A stretch of DNA of 19,430 nt. Source: JBAVQS01 sp049694275 (GTDB lineage Bacteria; Chloroflexota; Anaerolineae; UBA4142; SHND01). The stretch lies in the NCBI GenBank assembly GCA_049694275.1, contig JBAVQS010000130.1:1-19430 (forward strand), given 5' to 3'. Of this stretch, positions 7,069 through 13,742 are shown one piece after another. The notes under the pieces are model-generated. The model did no database searches and was not told the origin of the DNA. It worked only from the letters and a program-made list of their open reading frames with translations. The stretch's first letter is position 1. Each line of letters begins with the position of its first letter. The position numbers and the translations under genes are program-made.

Positions 7069-9438
7069 ATGGTGCGATCCCTTGCCGACTATATCCCTCA
7101 GGACCGGTGCACGGCTCTGGCGAACGGCGCGCCCCTGCCCGACCGCGCTCAGGGCGCGGGGCTGTTCGCCGATATCGTCGGGTTTACCGAGCTCACCGAA
7201 AAACTCACGCAACAACTCGGCCCCCGGCGCGGCATTGAAGAACTGACCCGCCAGATCAACACGGTCTATGACACCATCATCAACCAGATGGACCGCTATG
7301 GCGGGAGTGTCATTGGCTTTGCCGGGGATTCAATGACCTGCTGGTTCACGACAAAGGAAGCGGGTAGCCTCCCGTCGGAATCGGCGTCCGTCCGGGCGGT
7401 ATCCGCGGCGCGGGCGATCCAGGCGGCGATGGCGGCCCATCCCGAGCTCGCGCTCAAGGTGACGGTGACCACCGGACCGGCGCGGCGGTTCGTGGTGGGC
7501 GATCCGCAGATTCAGCTACTCGATGCGCTCGCGGGAACAACAGTGGCACGCCTGGCCACGGCAGAACATCTCACCCACAAGGGCGAAATCCTGACAGATG
7601 CCATCACCCTCAACGCTTGTCCTGACACCCCGCCGGTCGCCGAATGGCGCGTGGACCCCGAGACAGGAGAACGGTTTGCCTGCCTCGCCCCAACCCCACC
7701 GCTGGCGGCAACCGGCGCGCCGGGGATCGTCTCTGTGGATATACCCCCGGAAACTCTGCGCCCCTGGGTTTTGCCGACGGTCTATGCCCGCGAGCAGAGC
7801 GGCCTGGGTGAGTTTCTCACCGAACTACGTCCGGCGGTGGCGCTGTTTCTCCGCTGGCAGGGCATTGACTATGACGACGATCCCGCCGCCGGAGAGAAAC
7901 TGGACCAATTGCTCCGCCGGGTCCAACAGACACTGGCGCGGTATGATGGGACCGTGTTGCAACTGGTCATCGGCGATAAGGGGAGCTATCTCTATGCCTG
8001 CGTCGGCGCACCGACCGCACATGAAGACGATGTCCCCCGCGCCGTGCGCGCCGCGCTCGCGCTCCGCGACCTGCCGCAGGCGCTCCCCTTTTTGCGCGGC
8101 GTGCAATTTGGCCTCAGCCGGGGGACGCTGCGGGTCGGCGCGTATGGGGGCGCGGGCCGCCGGACTTATGCCGCGATGGGTGATGATGTGAACCTCGCCG
8201 CCCGTTTGATGATGCTCGCCTCCCCCGGCGAAATCCTCGTGAGTGGCCGGGTGCGGCAATTGCTCGGCGAAGGGTTCACGCTTCAAGCGCGCCCCCCCCT
8301 CCCGCTCAAAGGCAAGGCCGAGCCCCTGCCGGTGTTTGCCGTGACCGGCGCGCTGCCGCGCCGCGCCACGCGCCTGCTCGAACCGGACTATCACCTGCCG
8401 ATGATGGGCCGTCAGGCTGAGTTGGCGCTTGTGGCGGATAAACTCGCACGGGCCCAACAGGGACAAGGCCAGGTGATTGGCATCACCGCCGAAGCAGGGA
8501 TGGGCAAGAGCCGGTTGGTCGCGGAGGCAATTCGGCTCGCCCACCGTCAGGGCCTGACCGCCTATGGCGGCGCCTGCGAATCGTCGGGCACGAACACCGC
8601 CTATCTCGTCTGGAAGCCCATCTGGCAAGCCTTTTTCGATGTGGACCCACACGCCCCCCTCCGCCGCCAGTTGCGCCATCTGGAAGGGGAGCTCGCAGAT
8701 CGCGCGCCCGACCGCGTCCAGACCCTGCCCCTGCTCGCCCCCCTCCTCGATTTGCCAATTGAGGACAATGATTTCACGCGGACGCTTGAACCGAAGGACC
8801 GCCGCAATGCGCTGGAAGCCCTGCTGGAAGACTGTTTGAAAGCGGACGCGCGCCAGGAACCGGTCCTGCTCGTGTTGGAAGATGTGCACTGGATCGACCC
8901 GCTCTCGCACGACCTGCTGGACACGCTGGCGCGGGCGACGATGAATCTCCCGGTCTGTTTCCTGCTGGCATATCGGCCGTCGGATGTGGCGCGGTTGGAG
9001 TCGCCGCGGGTACAAGCGCTGCAGCACTATACCCACATCGCGTTGCAAGAGTTGACACCCGCCGATGCGGCGGGACTCATCCGCGCCAAGCTGACGCAGC
9101 TCTATCCTGAACGGAGTGGGCGCCCGCCACTGAAACTGGTCGAGCAAATCCTCGCGCAAGCCCAGGGCAATCCCTTCTTTATCGAAGAACTGCTCAACTA
9201 TCTGCACGACCGGGCGCTCGACCCGTGGGGGCCGACCGGCCTCGCGGTGCTGGAACTGCCGTCGAGCCTCCACACGCTCATCCTGAGCCGCGTGGACCAG
9301 TTAACCGAACCGCAGCAAGCGACGCTGAAGGTGGCGAGCATCATCGGCCGGCTGTTTCCCTTCGCCTGGCTGCACGGCTATTGCCCGACGCTGGGGACGC
9401 CGGCTGCCGTCAAAGCGGATTTACACGAGCTGACGTAG
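7069..9438 (+). CDS. Double class III cyclase domain-NTPase protein, interrupted by in-frame TAG
   Basis: This is the 789-residue front part of a cyclase laid out like soluble adenylyl cyclase (two cyclase domains, NTPase, TPRs). The first cyclase domain (about 30-180) has FADIVGFT (D35) and GFAGDSM (D87), the two metal-binding aspartates, but lacks the Asn-x3-Arg pair. The second (about 255-425) lacks the metal site (ALFLRWQG) but has DDVNLAARL (N375, R379). Together they could make one composite active site producing cAMP or cGMP from ATP or GTP. The NTPase follows, with AEAGMGKS (first P-loop glycine replaced by Ala) and Walker B LLVLEDVHWID. The start is ATG 7069, with weak GAGAG upstream. 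The frame ends at TAG 9436-9438, yet homologous-looking sequence continues directly in frame, so this is probably a nonsense-mutated gene. Confidence 0.85.
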   Translation: MVRSLADYIPQDRCTALANGAPLPDRAQGAGLFADIVGFTELTEKLTQQLGPRRGIEELTRQINTVYDTIINQMDRYGGSVIGFAGDSMTCWFTTKEAGSLPSESASVRAVSAARAIQAAMAAHPELALKVTVTTGPARRFVVGDPQIQLLDALAGTTVARLATAEHLTHKGEILTDAITLNACPDTPPVAEWRVDPETGERFACLAPTPPLAATGAPGIVSVDIPPETLRPWVLPTVYAREQSGLGEFLTELRPAVALFLRWQGIDYDDDPAAGEKLDQLLRRVQQTLARYDGTVLQLVIGDKGSYLYACVGAPTAHEDDVPRAVRAALALRDLPQALPFLRGVQFGLSRGTLRVGAYGGAGRRTYAAMGDDVNLAARLMMLASPGEILVSGRVRQLLGEGFTLQARPPLPLKGKAEPLPVFAVTGALPRRATRLLEPDYHLPMMGRQAELALVADKLARAQQGQGQVIGITAEAGMGKSRLVAEAIRLAHRQGLTAYGGACESSGTNTAYLVWKPIWQAFFDVDPHAPLRRQLRHLEGELADRAPDRVQTLPLLAPLLDLPIEDNDFTRTLEPKDRRNALEALLEDCLKADARQEPVLLVLEDVHWIDPLSHDLLDTLARATMNLPVCFLLAYRPSDVARLESPRVQALQHYTHIALQELTPADAAGLIRAKLTQLYPERSGRPPLKLVEQILAQAQGNPFFIEELLNYLHDRALDPWGPTGLAVLELPSSLHTLILSRVDQLTEPQQATLKVASIIGRLFPFAWLHGYCPTLGTPAAVKADLHELT

Positions 9439-10062
9439 CTCGACCTCACGTCGCTTGACCAGCCCGAGCCCGAGTTGGCCTATCTGTTCAAGCACATCGT
9501 AACGCAAGAGGTGGCGTACGAGAGTCTGGCGTATGCCACGCGCGCCCAACTGCACGAACAGTTGGCGCAGTATTTGGAAGGGCACATGACGGGTGGGGCG
9601 CCGGGCCCGGCGCCCCTCGACCTATTGGCGTTTCACTATGGGCGGAGTGCGAATATCGTCAAGCAGCGCGAGTATTTGCGCAAGGCCGGCGATGCGGCGC
9701 AGGCGGCTTATGCGAATGCGGCGGCGCTGGACTATTACGACCGTCTGTTCCCCTTGCTGAGCGAGCCGGGTGAACAGATAGAGATTCACCTGAAACGCGG
9801 CCAGGTGCTGCAACTGGTGGGAGATTGGGCGGCGGCCGAAACCGCCTACCGGAGCGCCTTCGAGCTGGCGCAACAGAGCGGCTCGGCGCGCGCTCAGGCG
9901 CAGGCGCAATTTGCGTTGGGCGCTCTCTATAACAAGCGCGGCGACTATCCGCTTGCGTTGGCCTGTTACGATCAGGCGCGGGCCGGCTGGCAGGCGCTGG
10001 GCGAGTCGGCGGAAATGGCGCGGGCTGTGGCGCGTGGAGCGGCTGGTGGCATTTCAGCGTAA
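9439..10062 (+). pseudogene. In-frame continuation of the double cyclase: end of NTPase module and TPRs
   Basis: The 207 codons after the TAG stay in the cyclase frame and read LDLTSLDQPEPELAYLFKH..., the usual continuation of the NTPase module, followed by TPR-like helices (GDAAQAAYANAAALDYYDRL; ALGALYNKRGDYPLALACYDQA). Only about three repeats remain, whereas such proteins normally carry a longer TPR region. The end, ARAVARGAAGGISA, is not TPR-like and suggests a second lesion, a deletion or frameshift near 10020-10035. A TTG at 9475 could start translation, but no Shine-Dalgarno sequence is seen. This is best read as the dead tail of the upstream gene, unless the TAG is read through or is a sequencing error. 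Confidence 0.75.
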
Positions 10063-10159
10063 CGCCCGGCGCGGTCGGGCTGAACCCCGCGCCCGATCTG
10101 CTTTTGCTTCCGTTGTGGCGCGGCCTGTTCTAAACCGCATCACGATTGCACCGTGGTTT

Positions 10160-10190
10160 TGTAGGGGCGAACCGCCGGCTCGCCCCTACA
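10160..10190. repeat. REP-type palindrome, TGTAGGGGCGA family
   Basis: Perfect 11-bp arms TGTAGGGGCGA (10160-10170) and TCGCCCCTACA (10180-10190) flank a nine-base GC-rich centre. It belongs to the same family as the palindrome at 16539-16568. It sits in the intergenic gap about 100 bp after the truncated cyclase frame. Confidence 0.8.
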
Positions 10191-10220
10191 CGGCGCAAAT
10201 GTAAATCGTGTGAAAGAGAA

Positions 10221-10257
10221 GACCGCCGGGGGAACGGAACCGGCGGTCCTTTGTCTT
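10221..10257. terminator. Bidirectional intrinsic terminator between convergent cyclase genes
   Basis: GACCGCCGG (10221-10229) and CCGGCGGTC (10240-10248) form a perfect nine-base-pair GC-rich stem with a ten-base loop. CTTTGTCTT follows on the plus strand, and TTCTCTTTC follows on the minus strand. It can end transcripts of the plus-strand double cyclase and of the minus-strand cyclase at 10290-13097. Confidence 0.75.
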
Positions 10258-10289
10258 GGGCACGGAAAATCACAAGGGGCGCGAGCGCG

Positions 10290-13097
10290 TCAGGCGGCGT
10301 CCAGCACCTGCTCCACGGTCATGCGCCGCCCATCCGCCCAGGCCGCCTCACGGTCGCGCTCATCCATCAGCGCCCGCAGTTGGCTCACAAACGGCGCATA
10401 CTCTTCCGGCTCGCCGGCGCCCATATGCGCGCCGCTCGTCTCGCGCATGGCTTCTGCGGCGCCGAACAATCGGGCCGCTCGGCAGAGATATTCCGCCCGC
10501 TGGCCCGCCGGTCCGGCTGTGGCCTGCTGGACCTGCATAAAGGCGAGACACTCGAAGCAGCGCGCGATGCCGCCGCGATTTCCCGCGAGCTGGTGGTGGC
10601 GGATGACTTGACGATACAGCGCCGCCGCCTGTGCATAGTCCCCCATCTGCCGGTGTGCATCCGCGATCCCGCTGCGCGCGAGATTCTCAAAGACCCAGTC
10701 CCGGGTCTCCTGGAGCAGGGCCAGCGCTTCTTCCAAAAGCGCCATGGCCTCGGCGTAGCGACCCTGGAGCATATCAATTCTTGCGAGCGTCGATTTTCCC
10801 ATCCCTAGGCCGGACCGGTCGCCGACTTCCGTGGCGACCCGGAGCGCCTCCACCAGATCGGCCCGCGCCCCGGCATAGTCACCCCGCTGCGCCCGGGCCT
10901 GCCCTCGCACGCCAAGCCCGAATGACAAATATCCTTTACTCCCGGATGCGCTGGCGACCTCAATCCCTTCGTTAATCGTCGCGTCCGCCGCCTCGAAATT
11001 TCCCATAAGCGCAAACATCGTTCCGAGATTGAGAAGCCCATGGGCCAGGAGGCGCTGGTCGTCCACCGTGCGAGCGAGCGCGACACCTTGCTGGAGGGAC
11101 ACGGTCGCGTCCTTCATGTTGCCCTGGCCCATCTTGACCTGGCCGAGCGCGGTCAATCCCAAAGCGCGCACTCGTTCCCGTTCCCGCGCGGCCGCGCCAT
11201 CGACCGCGGGGAGCGTGTCGAGCCGGGTCAGGGCCGCCTCCAGCGCCGGCCGCATTCCGGCAAGGTGTGCCGCCTGGCCGCGAAACTGCAGGAGATTACC
11301 CGCAATCCGCAGCGCAAGCGCCGGGGCCCGCTCGCTCGCCCATGTCATCGTCGCAAGAAGGTTCCCCTCCTCTTCCTGGAGCCGTTTATTGGTGACCGGG
11401 GCCATTGGCCCGAACAACTGTGGCGCACATTCCGCCGTCAACCGCTCGTAATATTGCATGTGCCGGTCACGCAGCAGCTCTGCCTCGCCCGATTCGAGCA
11501 GTTTGTCGCGCGCATACTGGCGAATCGTTTCCAGAAACCGGTAACGCGTTTCCCGCTCGTCCGTTTCGTCCGCCGTGACCAGCGACCGGTCTACCAGCCG
11601 GACCAGCAGGTCCAGCACGTCCACAGGTTCGAGCGTAATGGGCGCTTCTTGATCGCCGCACACCTGCTCCGCCGCCTCCACGGTCCAGTTCCCCACAAAT
11701 ACCGATAACCTCCGCAAAAGCGCACGCTCGGGCTCCGCCAGAAGCTCATAACTCCAATCGATCAGGGCGCGCAGCGTTTGCTGGCGCGGCAGCGCCGTCC
11801 GGCTCCCGCCGGTCAGCAGGCGAAAGCGGTCGTCGAGCCGGGTCGCGATCTGTTCCGGCGAAAGCGCCTTGACCCGCGCCGCCGCCAGTTCGATGGCCAG
11901 GGGAATCCCGTCGAGCCGCAGACAAATCTGTGCCACTGCCGTCGCCGTCCCTGCCGTCAGACGGAACCCGGGCTTGACTGCGGTCGCCCGTTCGGCAAAC
12001 AGACGGACCGCGCTATAGCCGGACAACTGCGCCGCGCTGAGCCCCGGCGAGTCGGGCAGATCGAGCGAGGGGACGCGATAGATCGTCTCGCCCGCGATGC
12101 CGAGCGGCTCGCGGCTGGTTGACAGGATTTTCAAGTGGGGGCAGGCGCGCAGCAGCTTGGAAGCGAGCGCGGCGCACTCTTCGATCAGGTGCTCGCAGTT
12201 GTCGAGCACGAGCAGTAATTTCTTGGGCCGGAGGAAATCACCCAGGACCTCCTGCACCTGCCGCCCGCCCGGCGGCAGGCCGAGCACCTCGGCGACGGCC
12301 TGGGTAACCAGCAGCGGGTCGGCGACCGGCGCCAGTTCGACCAGCCACACCCCATCGGGGAAACTCTCGAGGTCCTCCGCCGCGAGTTGGAGGGCGAGCC
12401 GTGTCTTGCCCGTGCCGCCGGGACCGGTTAGCGTGAGCAGGTGCGTCGCCGCCAGCAACTGTCCGACCTCCTTCAACTCTTTATCTCGCCCGACAAAGCT
12501 CGTCAGTTGAATGGGCAGATTGTTGGGAAAGGCGTCGATCGACTGCAGCGGCGGAAACTCGGCGGGCAATCCGGCAACGTCGAGTTCAAAGACATGCTCG
12601 GCCCGTTGTAAATCCTTCAAGCGGTGCTCGCCCAGGTCGCACAGCGTGACCCGCTCGGGGAGCGCATCGCGCACCAGGCCGAAGGTCGCTTGCGAGAGCA
12701 GCGTCTGCCCGCCGTAACCCACGGCGCGCAAGCGGGCACAGCGGTTGACATCCGAGCCGTAGTAATCCCCCGCGCGCAGGTCGGCCTCGCCGGTGTGCAG
12801 GGCCATGCGCACGCGCAATGGCCGGGGCGTGGGCCAAGGTTCCGCGGCCAGCGCCTGTTGAATATCGCGAGCGGCGGCGACCGCATCCGTTGCGCGAGCA
12901 AAGACCGCAAAGCGGCTGTCCCCTTCCCCGCGCGGGCGCACGACCACGCCGGTATTTTGCGCCACGCTCTCCTCGACGAGCTGGTCGTGCCGCTGCATCG
13001 CGTGGCGCATCGCGTCGGGATGCTGCTCCCACAGGCGCGTGCTCCCCTCAATATCGGTAAACAGAAAGGTGACGATTCCGGAAGGCAGGTCAGGCAT
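10290..13097 (-). CDS. Class III cyclase-NB-ARC ATPase-TPR signalling protein
   Basis: This intact 935-residue protein joins an N-terminal nucleotide cyclase to a STAND-type switch. The cyclase (1-170) has FTDIEGSTRLW with D15, RGEGDSRFAVF with D60, and SDVNRCARL with N118 and R122, so both metal aspartates and the Asn/Arg pair are present and a homodimer could be active. A linker NLPIQLTSFVGR opens the NB-ARC domain, with Walker A GPGGTGKT (225-232), Walker B LLLVLDNCEH, STSREPL and GIPLAIELAAARVK. A winged helix (DWSYELL) is followed by TPR-like helices to about residue 900. No membrane segment is seen. ATG 13097 has GAGG seven bases upstream and a consensus promoter. The usual model is that TPR ligand binding controls nucleotide-dependent opening; the ligand is unknown. 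Product could be cAMP or cGMP. Confidence 0.92.
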   Translation of the reverse strand: MPDLPSGIVTFLFTDIEGSTRLWEQHPDAMRHAMQRHDQLVEESVAQNTGVVVRPRGEGDSRFAVFARATDAVAAARDIQQALAAEPWPTPRPLRVRMALHTGEADLRAGDYYGSDVNRCARLRAVGYGGQTLLSQATFGLVRDALPERVTLCDLGEHRLKDLQRAEHVFELDVAGLPAEFPPLQSIDAFPNNLPIQLTSFVGRDKELKEVGQLLAATHLLTLTGPGGTGKTRLALQLAAEDLESFPDGVWLVELAPVADPLLVTQAVAEVLGLPPGGRQVQEVLGDFLRPKKLLLVLDNCEHLIEECAALASKLLRACPHLKILSTSREPLGIAGETIYRVPSLDLPDSPGLSAAQLSGYSAVRLFAERATAVKPGFRLTAGTATAVAQICLRLDGIPLAIELAAARVKALSPEQIATRLDDRFRLLTGGSRTALPRQQTLRALIDWSYELLAEPERALLRRLSVFVGNWTVEAAEQVCGDQEAPITLEPVDVLDLLVRLVDRSLVTADETDERETRYRFLETIRQYARDKLLESGEAELLRDRHMQYYERLTAECAPQLFGPMAPVTNKRLQEEEGNLLATMTWASERAPALALRIAGNLLQFRGQAAHLAGMRPALEAALTRLDTLPAVDGAAARERERVRALGLTALGQVKMGQGNMKDATVSLQQGVALARTVDDQRLLAHGLLNLGTMFALMGNFEAADATINEGIEVASASGSKGYLSFGLGVRGQARAQRGDYAGARADLVEALRVATEVGDRSGLGMGKSTLARIDMLQGRYAEAMALLEEALALLQETRDWVFENLARSGIADAHRQMGDYAQAAALYRQVIRHHQLAGNRGGIARCFECLAFMQVQQATAGPAGQRAEYLCRAARLFGAAEAMRETSGAHMGAGEPEEYAPFVSQLRALMDERDREAAWADGRRMTVEQVLDAA

Positions 13098-13118
13098 AGG
13101 GGATCCTCAGTGCGGCAA

Positions 13119-13148
13119 ATTGTAGCATCGAACTCCGTGAGGCGTCAA
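13119..13148 (-). promoter_or_regulatory. Promoter of the cyclase-NB-ARC gene
   Basis: On the minus strand TTGACG (13148-13143), an 18-bp spacer and TACAAT (13124-13119) make a near-consensus sigma-70-type promoter, with TGC before the -10 box. A start near 13112 leaves about 15 bases of leader that still include the GAGG ribosome site (13108-13105) before ATG 13097. Confidence 0.75.
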
Positions 13149-13200
13149 GGGCTGGCCAGGCCGCCGCAGGGTAATTGCAAGTCCATTGACACGGGCCCGT

Positions 13201-13530
13201 CATGTCGAGCGGAACGTAGTGGAGTCGAGACATCTCGTTATTTTTGTAAGGGAAGCTGTCACCCTGAGCGGAGCGAAGGGTCTCGCTCGGCGTCATGTCA
13301 CCCTGAGCGTGCGAAGGGTCTCGCTCCCGCGAACGAGATGCTTCGCTCCGCAAAAAGACGCTCCGCTCAGCATGACAGAATTCCCGCGCTTGTCACCCTG
13401 AGCACGCGAAGGGTCTCGCTCCCGCGAACGAGATGCTTCGCTCCGCAAAAGCGCTCCGCTCAGCATGACAAACCCGCTCAGCATGACAAACCCACTCGCA
13501 CCCTGCGCTCGTCGGAATGACAGTTCATGT
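13201..13530. repeat. Cluster of dispersed palindromic repeats (GTCACCCTGAGC family)
   Basis: This gene-free stretch is almost entirely repeats. A related element, CATGTCGAGCGG...CGAGACATCTCG, spans 13201-13237. A partial copy starting GTCACCCTGAGC is at 13258. Two nearly complete units start at 13297 and 13392 (95 bp apart). Each runs from GTCACCCTGAGC through CGAAGGGTCTCG and CGAGATGCTTCG to CTCAGCATGAC, so its ends can pair. An 18-bp tail is duplicated near 13467-13500. The array at 18968-19203 is the same family in opposite orientation. No transposase is present. Confidence 0.85.
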
Positions 13531-13561
13531 GCTCAGGCCCCCTGTGGGGAAAATCTCGCTC

Positions 13562-13590
13562 TTGACATCCCATGGAATCCGTCGTACAGT
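13562..13590 (+). promoter_or_regulatory. Strong consensus promoter upstream of the secreted double-propeller gene
   Basis: TTGACA (13562-13567), a 17-bp spacer and TACAGT (13585-13590) match the sigma-70 consensus at 10 of 12 positions with ideal spacing. Transcription should start near 13597, leaving about 146 bases before ATG 13743. That leader contains a terminator-like hairpin. Confidence 0.75.
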
Positions 13591-13645
13591 ATGAGCGAAA
13601 CAAATCGGTGTGAGTCTGTCCGCTGTTTTGTACCGAAAAGTAGAG

Positions 13646-13687
13646 CGCGGCCGGCCGCAGATTATTGCGGTCGGCCGCGTCTTGTTT
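13646..13687 (+). terminator. Terminator-like hairpin in the leader (attenuator or small-RNA end)
   Basis: CGCGGCCGGCCGC (13646-13658) and GCGGTCGGCCGCG (13667-13679) pair over 13 positions with one G-T wobble around an AT-rich loop. TCTTGTTT follows. It lies about 50 bases downstream of the predicted transcript start and 55 bases before the coding start. It could stop most transcripts early or release an RNA of about 90 bases. Confidence 0.6.
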
Positions 13688-13742
13688 GCAGGGGCAACCC
13701 GAGGATGTTCCGTTCGCTGGAGGGTTGCCTCGGAGGTCCGCC

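Noticed and set aside
7825..9273. 482-codon open frame on the minus strand
   Set aside because: Antisense shadow of the double cyclase, low-complexity basic protein with no domain.
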